A DNA stretch of 45,630 bases from Ruminococcus sp. (GTDB lineage Bacteria > Bacillota > Clostridia > Lachnospirales > Lachnospiraceae): positions 85,123-130,752 of the forward strand of contig JACERV010000012.1 of the NCBI GenBank assembly GCA_013911065.1, given 5' to 3'. Under the pieces are notes generated by a model. That model searched no databases, was not told where the DNA came from, and saw only the letters and a list, made by a program, of their open reading frames with translations. This document shows positions 8,521 through 17,109 of the stretch, in pieces. Position 1 is the first letter of the stretch. Each line of letters opens with the position of its first letter. Both the position numbers and the translations under genes were made by a program.

Positions 8521-9631
8521 TTTTTTCCTCCTTCTCTTCCATCCACTTATACAATTCGTACCGGCTGTTTATACTGCATTTTGTATAGATATTCTGTACA
8601 TGCTTTTTTACCGTATGATAACTGACTGATAATTCATCGGAGATTTCTTTATAGGTAAGTCCACGGCACATAAGCTCTGCCACCCTCTTCTCCGCCTGTG
8701 TGAGAGGAATACGCGCTCTCAGACTCTCACTGCTCACAACTTTTTCTTCGTTCTTCTTTGAAATCGTGATCCAGTGATATCTGTCTATGATTCCGTTGGA
8801 ATAGCTCTGGTCAAATGTATATATCTTAAAAATATAATCCCGGATGACTCTCATCTGGACGCTGTGCTCTGCACCGGAAGTCTCCTCTTCCCCCAGCAAA
8901 AACGGAAGCCAGCTGCACGGAGTCTCGCCGCCGATCTGTTTCGCAATATCAGCCCCCAGTATATCACTCATATACTCCATTGCAGTTTTATTGTAACTCA
9001 TTACATGCGTAAAATCATCGGTCACCAGATACGCTTTCTCTCCAGATGCGATGATCTCACTCTGAATATTTGCTACAATCTTTGCCTGCTCGTATTTCTT
9101 AAAATTCTTATAGGAATTAGCAACATACACATATATCTTGCTCAGTTCTTCCATCTCTTCACTTGTAAAATCGCCCTTTTCTCTACTATTAAAAAAAGAT
9201 ACCTGAATATAGCCGTTGATACCAAATGCCATAGTTACACTATAGTGTTTCTGAAAGTTTTCTTCCAGAAAACGCACATATGCGGAATGTTCATAATCCA
9301 CAGGATTAATCACATCTGTAGACTTATATAACCGAGGCTGCACATTAAAATACGTCAGGTGATCCCTGACCGCATCCTGATAAAGCCTATACCGAATCAC
9401 ATCATTTTCCACAAATTTTCTATACGGATGATTCTCAGAGTTTAATAATGTTCCACTTTCGTCTACCCAGGAAAGGAAATTACCATGTGTATCAAAATAA
9501 CAAAACAATATATCCTTATATCCAAAGTTCCTGGTCAGAGAACGAATCAGCACTGTACTGAAAAATTCCCGGGCTGTAATTTGATATTCAGACATTTCTG
9601 AAAAGAAATCCATCTGACTATTTGATTTCAT
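8501..9631 (-). CDS. LuxR-type regulator with N-terminal sensory domain
   Basis: The C-terminal ~60 residues form a LuxR/FixJ helix-turn-helix (LTQAEKRVAELMCRGLTYKE, then ELSVSYHTVKKHVQNIYTK). The first ~300 residues have no receiver aspartate pattern I recognise; they look like a GAF- or PAS-like sensory region (HVMSYNKTAMEYMSDI) and show no membrane segment. The ATG at 9631 follows GGAG by 6 bases; a GTG one codon upstream is also possible. Overlap with iclR indicates one transcript. Dual control of the catabolic operon by a LuxR-type activator and an IclR protein is inferred from this arrangement. Confidence 0.88.
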   Translation of the reverse strand: MKSNSQMDFFSEMSEYQITAREFFSTVLIRSLTRNFGYKDILFCYFDTHGNFLSWVDESGTLLNSENHPYRKFVENDVIRYRLYQDAVRDHLTYFNVQPRLYKSTDVINPVDYEHSAYVRFLEENFQKHYSVTMAFGINGYIQVSFFNSREKGDFTSEEMEELSKIYVYVANSYKNFKKYEQAKIVANIQSEIIASGEKAYLVTDDFTHVMSYNKTAMEYMSDILGADIAKQIGGETPCSWLPFLLGEEETSGAEHSVQMRVIRDYIFKIYTFDQSYSNGIIDRYHWITISKKNEEKVVSSESLRARIPLTQAEKRVAELMCRGLTYKEISDELSVSYHTVKKHVQNIYTKCSINSRYELYKWMEEKEEKSEYVNE

Positions 9632-9970
9632 CACACTCTCCTTTAGATTTTTTATTAATAAACAAGTGAATTATATGAATTTACTCATCAAGTTAATCAA
9701 TTAACATTCATTCTAATATAACTATACATTTATTTCAATTACTATATATGAATTTATAAAAAGGAAAATTTTTCATCTGACAATTACTTTCCAAACCTAT
9801 TTATATCAGAATCCTCTATCCTCCCTCCAGGTTTCCTTCCAATAAACAGACGAGCATATTTATGGAACAACTGTGCTTTGAACTGCATGATATCTGCCGG
9901 CCCTTTTCGTACTTACAGAATTCCAATATAGGGAACTATCGTGCAAGTTTTGCTCATCAGTGACAGCAAA

Positions 9971-10009
9971 ATGGACAGGAACAGCCAAAATTTTTGGCCT
10001 CCTGCCCAT
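9971..10009 (-). terminator. Imperfect long hairpin, possible terminator of the resistance operon
   Basis: ATGGaCAGGA...GCCAAAA faces TTTTGGC...CCTGcCCAT over 39 bp. On the minus strand it is followed by TTTTGC. It lies 180 bp after the cupin stop and may be a second-line terminator. Confidence 0.4.
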
Positions 10010-10087
10010 CCAAGTAACAGAACAATCTGGTTTACCTTTTCTGTTTCATGTACAATTATCTCTTTCTTTCATCCTGAACAGCAAATA

Positions 10088-10107
10088 ACTCCCGTAACTT
10101 CGGGAGT
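10088..10107 (-). terminator. Short GC-rich hairpin downstream of cupin
   Basis: ACTCCCG and CGGGAGT form a perfect 7-bp stem with a 6-base loop, 84 bp after the cupin stop. The minus-strand tail (TATTTG) is a weak T-run, so its termination strength is uncertain. Confidence 0.5.
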
Positions 10108-10190
10108 GTCTTCTCCTTATTTGGTAAATCATCAAACATTTCCCAGCACAAAATACCGTCAGCAAAAACCCCGTATTGAAATATGATTCC

Positions 10191-10550
10191 TTATATTTTT
10201 TCTAAAATTTCCACAGTCTTTTCGTTTTTGACATTTCCAGTATTCAATGTGGTTTTAGGTTCAAACAACATAACATGTACTTCCTCTTCAGCAACCGGCA
10301 TATGTTCTATTCCTCTTGGTATAATGAATATCTCACCCTCATTTAGAATAATCTCTTCTGTGCGTAACTTAATCACCATTCTTCCCTTGATAACCATGAA
10401 CATTTCGTCCTCATTTTCATGCATATGCCATACGAATTCACCTTTAAGCTTTGCAAGCTTTACATATGTCTCATTGATATCACCAACAATTTTGGGACTC
10501 CAGTACTCACTGAAAGTATTCAGTTTATCCTTGATATTAATTTTTTCCAT
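10191..10550 (-). CDS. Small cupin-domain protein
   Basis: A 119-residue single-domain cupin. Cupin motif 1 appears as FVWHMHENEDEMFMVIKG (two His and a Glu as metal ligands) and motif 2 as GEIFIIPRGIEHMPVA. The start is the ATG at 10550, which follows GGAGG at proper spacing; an upstream in-frame extension to 10655 lacks a ribosome site. It is the last gene of the run that begins with arr and is 101 bp from the HD-domain gene. Its substrate is not evident. Cupins of this size are sugar- or small-molecule-binding proteins, and a role in resistance is not indicated. Confidence 0.85.
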   Translation of the reverse strand: MEKINIKDKLNTFSEYWSPKIVGDINETYVKLAKLKGEFVWHMHENEDEMFMVIKGRMVIKLRTEEIILNEGEIFIIPRGIEHMPVAEEEVHVMLFEPKTTLNTGNVKNEKTVEILEKI

Positions 10551-10651
10551 TTTAACCTCCATTCCACACGCCTTCGGGCGCGGTGCAAATAATAATAAAA
10601 GTTTTTGACTGCCTCCACGTTCCTGCTGCAATAGTTTCAAAAAATATACAT

Positions 10652-11155
10652 TCACTTTAATTCTAGAATAAAACGATCATAAGCAATCTTCTTTCCTGTC
10701 GTAGTTTTAAAATTTTCATCTATGCACTTTTTTATTTTCTGCTGATCTTTTTGCTTGTCCATAACTGTTAAATTTTCTAATAAATCCGCTTCCCATTGTA
10801 TTTGAAAATCAAGACCGTCAATTTTAGCCGGGGTGTGATGATTGCCTATAATATAGCAGATTCTTTCAATATCATCTGAATCCAAATCCTCATGGGCTAG
10901 TATTTTTCTTGCAACAGGCGGTCCTTCCTTCTCTTGATAAACGCTTTCTATAGAGTCATATTTTCGTTTTGCCTCTGCTGCACCAATATCATGGAGAATA
11001 GCAATGATTGATATTAATTCTCTTTCCTTAATGCTTATATTTTCTCCATCCATGATATCTTCAGCATTTTTAAGCACCTTAAGGGTATGGTCTATTCCAA
11101 AAGGAATTTCTTTAAATATTTCTTTCATTTGTTGTATAATATGTTCTTTGTACAT
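10652..11155 (-). CDS. HD-domain phosphohydrolase-like protein
   Basis: This 167-residue protein carries the HD-superfamily metal ligands in order: H in GIDHTLKV, HD in ILHDIGAAE, and HH in IGNHHTPAK, followed by an Asp-bearing helix (EADLLENL). The family hydrolyses phosphate esters or nucleotides. Many small HD proteins next to transferase genes have no assigned substrate. It lies 52 bp downstream of the GrpB-family gene on the same strand and is probably in the same operon. Its AT-richer composition than the arr-vat-MFS part suggests it may belong to the older host sequence. Confidence 0.85.
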   Translation of the reverse strand: MYKEHIIQQMKEIFKEIPFGIDHTLKVLKNAEDIMDGENISIKERELISIIAILHDIGAAEAKRKYDSIESVYQEKEGPPVARKILAHEDLDSDDIERICYIIGNHHTPAKIDGLDFQIQWEADLLENLTVMDKQKDQQKIKKCIDENFKTTTGKKIAYDRFILELK

Positions 11156-11207
11156 GATTACCTTATTCTTTCAGTTAAGTTGTATTTCACTCAATTAGAT
11201 TTCGTTC

Positions 11208-11798
11208 TTAGTCAATGCCATTGGCTCGTTTCATGATTTCCTGAACTACAGAGATTTTTGCATCCGCGTAATGCTGCACATGCCGCCACCTCTCCTTTGC
11301 TAAGCTTCGTTTGACCTGTGCATATTTTTCCCGGTCAGCTTTATTTGCCCTCAGCCAATTGCGAAAAAGCAACATTCTATCAACTTCAGATGCACCCTCA
11401 CTGAATACATGCAGATTAATATCCGTATCAGGCCCCTTAAACATCCGATGCTCAAACCAGTCGGGCTCCCGAATACGCAGGATATAACCAGCTTTCTCCA
11501 AATCCGGGACATAAGACGGTTCATCAGCAGATTTCTTCACAACCAGGAGCATATCTATGATTGGCTTGGCACACAATCCCGAAACGGATGTGGAGCCAAC
11601 ATGTTCCAGCCGTATGATTTTGCCTCCCAGTATGGAACGAATCCTGTCAGCTTCCTGTGCAAAAGCTTCCGGCCAATGTGAATCATATTCCACGAGGGTA
11701 ATTTGGGCATTATGGGGTTTTAATTCGCCCACAACAAACTTCTGGAGCGCTTCATCACTCCGGGGCATGGAACCGTTATGATCCTGTTTTGACGGCAT
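11208..11798 (-). CDS. GrpB-family (UPF0157) nucleotidyltransferase-like protein
   Basis: The 196 residues match the GrpB/UPF0157 family: VEYDSHWPEAFAQEADRI, the nucleotidyltransferase-like LEHVGSTSVSGLCAKPIIDM (GST plus acidic D), and LLFRNWLRANKADREKYAQ near the C-terminus. GrpB proteins are distant relatives of aminoglycoside nucleotidyltransferases and of CoaE C-terminal extensions; their substrates are mostly unknown. The ATG at 11798 has GGAGG 8 bases upstream. The gene follows the MFS efflux gene by 34 bp, so it travels with the resistance genes. A resistance role is possible but not shown. Confidence 0.88.
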   Translation of the reverse strand: MPSKQDHNGSMPRSDEALQKFVVGELKPHNAQITLVEYDSHWPEAFAQEADRIRSILGGKIIRLEHVGSTSVSGLCAKPIIDMLLVVKKSADEPSYVPDLEKAGYILRIREPDWFEHRMFKGPDTDINLHVFSEGASEVDRMLLFRNWLRANKADREKYAQVKRSLAKERWRHVQHYADAKISVVQEIMKRANGID

Positions 11799-11832
11799 AT
11801 TAGCCACCTCCTTCTGAAACATATAGCATAAA

Positions 11833-13041
11833 TTATGACTCCGTTTTTGGCGTCCTGCAGTAAAATAGTCCTGCCAAAGCCAAGAGGGCGCCTGTCACCA
11901 GCAGGATGGACTCCACACTGACAATGTCGGCCAGCGGGCCAAAGAAAAGGATTGCCACCGGCATGGCAGCCGACGCAATGAGCTGCACTACGGAAAAAGC
12001 CCGTCCCAGCATGGCTGGCTCCGTAATCCCCTGAATGTAAACGGTCTGGGCAGTGTTGAGCACCGGTATAAAACATCCTGCCAATCCCATGAACAACAGG
12101 TATACCCAAAAGTGCCGTGCCAGCCCGAGAAGGGCGAACAGGATACCGAAGGCTACCAGGCAGAATGCTGCCGTTTTAAATTTGTCCCGGAACTCCCCGC
12201 GCAGCGCCACAAAGACCCCGCCCAAAAGGGAACCCACCGTCCAGACCATTTCGTTGGCGGTGAGCCGCCAGACTTCGTCTCCAAAACTGCGCTCCACCAT
12301 CAAAGGGGTCAGAACTGCTGCTGGTGTAATCAAGAAAAAGGAAACCAGATAACAGATTACAATACGCCGCAGCTTTGGATGGCTCAGCGTGTAAGAAATT
12401 CCAGCTTTTAAATCGCCAAGCACCGACAAGGGAGCGGTAGGTGAAACAGCCTTCTCAACCTGGATGGCACTCATAACAGCAATGGCCAGCCCTGCCGTTA
12501 TCACATCCACAAAAAAGGTGGCCACAATACCGATGGAGCCAAGCAGAATGCCGCCCACTGCGGGAGACAGGAGCATCAGGACCGAACCGATGGTCTGATT
12601 AAGGCCCTGAATCCGGACAAGCTGCTTTTCCGGCACAATCTGCGGATAGATGGCGCTGACGGCAGGCCCCTGAATCCCCCCGCCGGCGGAGCGTACCGCT
12701 GAAACCGCCAGAATCAGGCCCATATACTGAAATCCTGCCAGAAAAGCAATCGCCAGCCCCAAGGTGGCAAGAGCAATGAATCCGTCTGACAGCATAATCA
12801 AGTATTTGCGGTGATACCGGTCTGCAAGTACGCCGCCGAACAAGGATACCACCACCTGGGGAAGCATTGAGCAAAGGGTGGCCAGCATAATCCATGTCCC
12901 GGAAGAGGTTGCAAGGGTGATATGCCACAGGATGGCAAAGCCCACTACGGATGAGCCAAACAGAGATATGTTTTGGCTCACCAGAAATAAAGCTGCCTGC
13001 CGTTTCCATACATTATTTTTGGGTTTTTGAATCATATTCAT
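11833..13041 (-). CDS. MFS drug efflux protein, Mef/macrolide-exporter type
   Basis: A 402-residue major facilitator with about 12 hydrophobic segments. The loop 2-3 motif reads GGVLADRYHRKYLIMLSD, and the N-terminus (WKRQAALFLVSQNISLFGSS) is the hallmark of the MefA-like MFS_3 group. The ATG at 13041 follows AGGAG by 8 bases. It lies 54 bp downstream of vat, in one directional run with arr and vat, and shares their higher GC. Proteins of this group export macrolides or siderophores. Macrolide or streptogramin export is inferred from the neighbours, and no residue here fixes the substrate. Confidence 0.87.
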   Translation of the reverse strand: MNMIQKPKNNVWKRQAALFLVSQNISLFGSSVVGFAILWHITLATSSGTWIMLATLCSMLPQVVVSLFGGVLADRYHRKYLIMLSDGFIALATLGLAIAFLAGFQYMGLILAVSAVRSAGGGIQGPAVSAIYPQIVPEKQLVRIQGLNQTIGSVLMLLSPAVGGILLGSIGIVATFFVDVITAGLAIAVMSAIQVEKAVSPTAPLSVLGDLKAGISYTLSHPKLRRIVICYLVSFFLITPAAVLTPLMVERSFGDEVWRLTANEMVWTVGSLLGGVFVALRGEFRDKFKTAAFCLVAFGILFALLGLARHFWVYLLFMGLAGCFIPVLNTAQTVYIQGITEPAMLGRAFSVVQLIASAAMPVAILFFGPLADIVSVESILLVTGALLALAGLFYCRTPKTES

Positions 13042-13095
13042 AAATTTATCTCCTAAAATGGCAATGGTTGCCTGATACTATGGGTCTGGCTGGAA

Positions 13096-13731
13096 TTATG
13101 AAATCATCCTGATTTTCGTTAAATCTCCGCTGCACAGGGCACCCAGATTGTCAAAGATTTTTTTTGCAGGCCAGTTCCACCATTTTAGCTCCAGTAAGTA
13201 AGTAATCAAGTCGTCATCAAAGCGTTTACGGATTATGCGCAGAGGATTGCCGCCCGCGATATGATAGGGAGGCACATCCTTAGTCACGACGGAACCCGCA
13301 GCAATGATGGCCCCATCTCCGATTTGCACTCCTGGCATGACGGTGACATTCTGTCCAATCCACACATCGCTGCCAACGAAGGTATCACCTTTAAACGGCA
13401 AGTCTTCCAGAGCAGGAGTAGCTTTTTCCCAACCGTGGCCCATGATATTGAACGGGTAGGTGGTAACACTGCTCATCCTGTGGTTTGCCCCATTCATGAC
13501 AAACTCGATACCTTTTGCGATAGCACAGAATTTACCAATGATAAGCTTATCACCCAAAAACTCATAGTGATGGGTCACATGCTCCTCAAATTTTTCCGCG
13601 CCGTTGATATCGTCGTAATAGGTATATTCGCCCACTATGATGTTCGGCCGGGTGATGACGTTCTTGATGTAGCATACACTTTTGATATTTTTATTGGGGT
13701 AGACCTCATTTGGGTCGGGTCCGTATAGCAT
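13096..13731 (-). CDS. vat: Vat-type streptogramin A O-acetyltransferase
   Basis: The 211 residues form a left-handed beta-helix hexapeptide acetyltransferase of the Vat/xenobiotic acetyltransferase family. Key parts are the start GPDPNEVYP, IIVGEYTYYD, the catalytic-His segment MNGANHRM, the coil DVWIGQNVTVMPGVQIGDGA, GGNPLRIIRKRF and the tryptophan-rich KWWNW. It should acetylate streptogramin A (virginiamycin M, dalfopristin) with acetyl-CoA. I chose the ATG at 13731 because GGAGGAC lies 8 bases upstream and the family begins here; the longer frame to 13899 only overlaps arr. Length matches known Vat proteins (about 209-219). The exact Vat letter class cannot be given without alignment. 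Confidence 0.93.
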   Translation of the reverse strand: MLYGPDPNEVYPNKNIKSVCYIKNVITRPNIIVGEYTYYDDINGAEKFEEHVTHHYEFLGDKLIIGKFCAIAKGIEFVMNGANHRMSSVTTYPFNIMGHGWEKATPALEDLPFKGDTFVGSDVWIGQNVTVMPGVQIGDGAIIAAGSVVTKDVPPYHIAGGNPLRIIRKRFDDDLITYLLELKWWNWPAKKIFDNLGALCSGDLTKIRMIS

Positions 13732-13795
13732 AAAACAGTCCTCCTTCTCATTATAATCATAGTCTCCCGGTAAACCGGAATTTACGGCTATCAAG

Positions 13796-14230
13796 TCAGT
13801 CGTTGATTGCCTCAATGCCAAGCCGTTTAAGCTCGGCAAGATGATCCCACATATTCTGGAGCTCCTCCGGGGAGTGTCCCTTCCAGTCCAGGACCTCACC
13901 CACGACTCGCAGTGGCTCTTTGGTACGGTAGGATCTCGTAGGGTTCCCCGGAAACTTCTTATCCGTCAGGTTGGGATCGTCCTCAATAGGACCAGTGGGC
14001 TCTACCCGATAGATCCTGCCAGGTTTATCACCTGCTGCCAGTTCGGCTCCCCAGGCTGCTGCATCCAGTGTGGCGGTCAGGTAGACATAGTTGGCCCTCT
14101 TTCTCCCGCCATAGTTAGAGCTATAATTGGGCTCCAGTAAGTCCCCCTCCTGCAAGTCAGCTTTTGTACCATGGTAAAAAGGACCCAAATCCGGTACCCC
14201 GAATGACGCCGGTTTGTTTTTCATATTCAC
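13796..14230 (-). CDS. arr: Rifamycin ADP-ribosyltransferase (Arr)
   Basis: The 144 residues match Arr throughout: FYHGTKADLQEGDLL with the active-site His, YVYLTATLDAAAWGAELA with the Tyr, VEPTGPIEDDPNLTDKKF with the Asp, PGNPTRSYRTKEPLRVVG, and LDWKGHSPEEL. Arr transfers ADP-ribose from NAD+ to the ansa-chain hydroxyl of rifampicin, inactivating it. The start is GTG at 14230 with GGGAGG 9 bases upstream; an ATG two codons later is possible. It is the first gene of the arr-vat-MFS run, behind an intergenic region with a TATAAT at about 14285-14290. Confidence 0.95.
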   Translation of the reverse strand: MNMKNKPASFGVPDLGPFYHGTKADLQEGDLLEPNYSSNYGGRKRANYVYLTATLDAAAWGAELAAGDKPGRIYRVEPTGPIEDDPNLTDKKFPGNPTRSYRTKEPLRVVGEVLDWKGHSPEELQNMWDHLAELKRLGIEAIND

Positions 14231-14535
14231 TCTTGTACACCTCCCTGTAACGAACAGGCGTTGCCGCTGCCCGTCTCTTGAATATTATAAAATTCATTGA
14301 TAAATAGCATACACAATTTGATATTTCCTTAATCCATTCTTTTCTGCTTTTATATTTCGCTATATTGCCCCGTCATACAAAGTTAATTCTATCATACATT
14401 TTTTCAAAGTTAACCATCAATCTATAAACATTATCCAATTTGATAGCGTTCATTCACAAAAGGCAGCCTTATCAAAATGACAAAGCTGCTATAGACTGTG
14501 TTATTTAATTGTAGCTAATGCCATTGACGTTTCTC
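14231..14535. other. Intergenic region upstream of arr
   Basis: No gene is seen. On the minus strand TATAAT at 14290-14285 is a likely -10 for arr, but its -35 is poor. The short leader holds a small GC-rich inverted repeat (CAGCGGCAACGCCTG) just before the arr ribosome site. The right end carries the putative terminator of the EFR1 gene. Confidence 0.5.
14457..14490 (-). terminator. Possible terminator after the EFR1 gene
   Basis: On the minus strand GCAGC and GCTGC can pair over an AT-rich loop, followed by CTTTTG. It is short-stemmed and moderately convincing, 46 bp after the EFR1 stop. Confidence 0.4.
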
Positions 14536-15297
14536 TTACAGATACTTATCTATATTACTTTGCTCTATGACATGTTTACCCAATAAGGTGATTGCTTGTG
14601 TAGGACAATTATTCACACAGCGGTAACATAACGTACATTGATTTCCAGATACTGCAATTCTATTTTTCAACTCTATATTCTTCATAGGACATAAATCAAC
14701 ACATTTATTACAACCAATACATTTTTCAGCATTTATATTTAGCTTATCCGAATATTGTTTTGTTTTATTAATAAAATAAAGTCTTTGTCCAAAAAGCCCT
14801 GCAAGATGATATAACATTCCAATTCCCTCTTGGGGCGGAGTGTCATCTTTTAGTTTTCTTACAGCTTTTCTTATTTTCTGCCCGGCTTCTAGTATAAGTT
14901 TTTTATTATCCTCTAAAGATCTTTTTAATATCTTTTCATCACCTATACTATCTGGCATTTTTATATGTAAGCCGCCAATAATTTCCGCTCCATATTTTTT
15001 AAGTTCTCTAGCTAATATACCAGACCCATCTCCACTAAATAATCCCATTGTTGCAATAACAAAAACTCGTTTACCTTTCCACATAGCTTTATTCCTGGCA
15101 AGAAAGTCCTTTAGTATTTTAGGTATATTACTGTATTGTACCGGATAACTGAAAACAATATCTTTATGTTTATCAATTTGCTCTAACAATTCATTATCTT
15201 CAATAGAAAATGCCAGTGCTGCAGCATCATACTCCTGTAAAAATTCTTCTATACAATATTTTGAATTGCCTGTTCCACTAAAATATATTCCTATCAT
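14536..15297 (-). CDS. EFR1-family flavodoxin/ferredoxin fusion protein
   Basis: The 253 residues begin with a flavodoxin-like domain (IGIYFSGTGNSKYC, the FMN phosphate loop) and end with a two-cluster 4Fe-4S ferredoxin (CIGCNKCVDLCP and CTLCYRCVNNCP). This EFR1 architecture is common in gut clostridia and presumably moves electrons from ferredoxin to flavin partners; substrates are unknown. The ATG at 15297 has AGGAG 6 bases upstream. It overlaps the end of a decayed immunity-like frame by 20 bp, so it may sit in what was once a longer transcript. Confidence 0.92.
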   Translation of the reverse strand: MIGIYFSGTGNSKYCIEEFLQEYDAAALAFSIEDNELLEQIDKHKDIVFSYPVQYSNIPKILKDFLARNKAMWKGKRVFVIATMGLFSGDGSGILARELKKYGAEIIGGLHIKMPDSIGDEKILKRSLEDNKKLILEAGQKIRKAVRKLKDDTPPQEGIGMLYHLAGLFGQRLYFINKTKQYSDKLNINAEKCIGCNKCVDLCPMKNIELKNRIAVSGNQCTLCYRCVNNCPTQAITLLGKHVIEQSNIDKYL

Positions 15298-15577
15298 AAT
15301 TACTCCTGAATTTTAATATACCATCTATTACTTTATCATCAATTTCTTTTGCAACAGCATGAGCATCTAAAATTGTCCGTTTTGCAACAGGCATCTTTAT
15401 TTTACCTCTCGACCATTTTTCGCAAAGATCCAGTGCCCACATAACAAGTGTACAATGTTTCTGTTGTTCTATTAACATTTTAAGCTCTTGCAAACATTGG
15501 CTGTCACGAGAAAATAGCATCTTGTTCTTTTTCTTTAACTTCTGTTCAACATCAAAGAACATTGTAGATTCCGCCAT
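15278..15577 (-). pseudogene. Degenerate Imm-5-like putative immunity protein
   Basis: The reading frame keeps segments of the Imm-5-like putative immunity family (KMLFSRDSQCLQELKMLIEQ, TLVMWALDLCEKW, GKIKMPVAKRTILDAHAVAK). The stretch that normally lies between the WALDL and KIKMP blocks is shortened, and the C-terminus ends early in unrelated sequence over the EFR1 start. At about 99 residues it is shorter than the family as I recall it (roughly 150 or more). It overlaps the truncated GNAT gene upstream in another frame. I read it as a decayed remnant, although a short functional protein cannot be excluded. Confidence 0.5.
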
Positions 15578-15875
15578 TTCCAAACTCAAACTTTCCACCT
15601 GCCCCTATCTCGAAATGTCTTTTTGCAATACCTAAATCAATCAGATCCATTGGGTAATCATCTATAATTCGGGCACTTAAAAAATTATTCTCATATTCTG
15701 CAACAAAGCAGTAATCATCTTTCTTTGAACCAAACTCATCAATATATATCCAAATAGAAGGATCTTGTATAATTGTTCTTGGCATTAAGTTATCTGTATC
15801 TTTCTGAAAAATCGCTTCATACACAAAATCTGTTAATAACATAATTTCAGCACTTTTTATTGGTCTGATCAACAA
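15552..15875 (-). pseudogene. Truncated GNAT acetyltransferase remnant
   Basis: The first ~70 residues look like the start of a GNAT N-acetyltransferase (IRPIKSAEIMLLTDFVYEAI, MPRTIIQDPSIWIYIDEFG, DDYCFVAEYENN). After the beta-4 strand the frame diverges and stops at 107 residues, without the acetyl-CoA loop (Q/R-x-x-G-x-G/A) or the C-terminal half. The start is a TTG at 15875, ten bases after GGAGG. The tail overlaps the Imm-5-like frame, which suggests a deletion that fused the remains of two genes. Confidence 0.55.
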
Positions 15876-15925
15876 GTTTCGTTCACCTCCGAATTCCTGT
15901 TTATAGCTGTATATTTTGCATCAAT

Positions 15926-16753
15926 CTATAAAATTATCAGTATAACAAGAATACCAAGTACAATTCGATACCAGCCAAACGCTTTAAAGTCATGCTTTTT
16001 AATATATCCCATGAGGAATCTTATTACTAAAACAGACACCGCTAATGCTACCGCCATACCAATTCCTAAGATAAGCAATTCTGCGCTTGTAAAGGAAAAG
16101 CCAAATTTCAGTATTTTAATGGCACTTAACCCAAACATAACTGGTACGGCAAGAAAAAATGTAAATTCTGCCGCCGCAACTCTTGATACGCCTATCAGCA
16201 ATGCACCTATAATTGTAGCCCCGGAACGCGAAGTACCGGGAATAATGGAAAGCACTTGAAATAGTCCAATCAAAAAAGCTGTCCGATAGCTAATATCATC
16301 TAACTTTATAGTAGTTGGTAACCGCCTTTTATTCCATATTTCAATGACAATAAAGGCTATACCATAGAAAATGAGCGTCGCTGCAATCACCATAGGGGTA
16401 TGCAAATTAGCTTCAATATAATCATCAAAAAGAATAGTAATAACAGCCCCCGGAATACAGGCAATCACTACTTTAAACCAAAGGGAAAAAGTACCTTTTT
16501 TAATCATCGGCTGTGTTTTATCTCTAAACTGGAACGGAAACATTTTTTTCCAAAACATCGCAACCACTGCAAGGATGGCCCCAAGCTGAATAACAACAAA
16601 GAACATTTCCTTAAATGCTTCGCTCATATTAAGAGTAATAAACTCATCTACAAGAAGCATATGCCCCGTACTGCTGATCGGCAGCCATTCCGTAATACCT
16701 TCTACAATACCAAGAAATATTACTTTCAGAATTTCTATAAAATCCAACGTCAA
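15926..16753 (-). CDS. uppP: Undecaprenyl-diphosphatase (UppP/BacA)
   Basis: This 275-residue integral membrane protein dephosphorylates undecaprenyl pyrophosphate to recycle the cell-wall lipid carrier, and extra copies give bacitracin resistance. The two BacA signatures are intact: [18 protein letters not shown] near the N-terminus and [10 protein letters not shown] in the middle. The start is TTG at 16753, ten bases after AGGAGG. It lies 108 bp after the zinc-ribbon gene on the same strand as padR, the small membrane protein and the zinc ribbon. PadR control of UppP is inferred from this order. Confidence 0.95.
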   Translation of the reverse strand: MTLDFIEILKVIFLGIVEGITEWLPISSTGHMLLVDEFITLNMSEAFKEMFFVVIQLGAILAVVAMFWKKMFPFQFRDKTQPMIKKGTFSLWFKVVIACIPGAVITILFDDYIEANLHTPMVIAATLIFYGIAFIVIEIWNKRRLPTTIKLDDISYRTAFLIGLFQVLSIIPGTSRSGATIIGALLIGVSRVAAAEFTFFLAVPVMFGLSAIKILKFGFSFTSAELLILGIGMAVALAVSVLVIRFLMGYIKKHDFKAFGWYRIVLGILVILIIL

Positions 16754-16861
16754 TATTTAAAATCCTCCTTTTAAAATAATTAAATGTCATCCAAATCTCT
16801 GCAACAGATACTAAAGCAAAAACTCATTCTTCATTGCATGCTATGTTTATAAACTACATAT

Positions 16862-17062
16862 TTAGTACTTATTCAACTTATCAACATCCTCTATATAAAT
16901 TGAAACCTCACCGCAACTTGGACATATCGCTACTTTGGGCTTGCCTAATCTTTCAGCAAAAATTTTTTCGTTACTTGAAAGAACGATTCCGTATCCCGCT
17001 CCCTGAATCTTAATATCGCAGTTTTCAACCATTTCAGCTTGGCAGCGAATGCAATTTCTCAT
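16862..17062 (-). CDS. Small zinc-ribbon protein
   Basis: A 66-residue protein with two CxxC pairs (NCIRCQAEM at the N-terminus and ICPSCGEVSIY near the C-terminus), forming one zinc ribbon around a short beta-rich core. The ATG at 17062 follows GGAGG by 8 bases; an in-frame upstream ATG at 17077 has no site. Such proteins are usually annotated as nucleic-acid-binding, but no function is established. It lies 47 bp downstream of the small membrane protein gene. Confidence 0.8.
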   Translation of the reverse strand: MRNCIRCQAEMVENCDIKIQGAGYGIVLSSNEKIFAERLGKPKVAICPSCGEVSIYIEDVDKLNKY

Positions 17063-17109
17063 TTTGAATCCCTCCATCTCTTATTGTATTCATCATTAAC
17101 CTGTGCTTC

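Larger units (their letters stand above)
9635..10190. other. Gene-free stretch between luxR-type gene and cupin operon
   Basis: I see no supportable gene here. The 9640-9790 part is very AT-rich and should contain the promoter of the minus-strand luxR-type gene. The right part holds the two hairpins listed separately. An 81-codon plus-strand reading frame at 9941-10186 has no recognisable features and no ribosome site. Confidence 0.6.

Noticed and set aside
9941-10186. Plus-strand 81-codon gene
   Set aside because: No ribosome site, no recognisable family, and it runs through two hairpins that look like terminators of the minus-strand operon.
13732-13899. N-terminal extension of Vat
   Set aside because: It would overlap arr, has no ribosome site, and the family begins at the GGAGG-preceded ATG at 13731.
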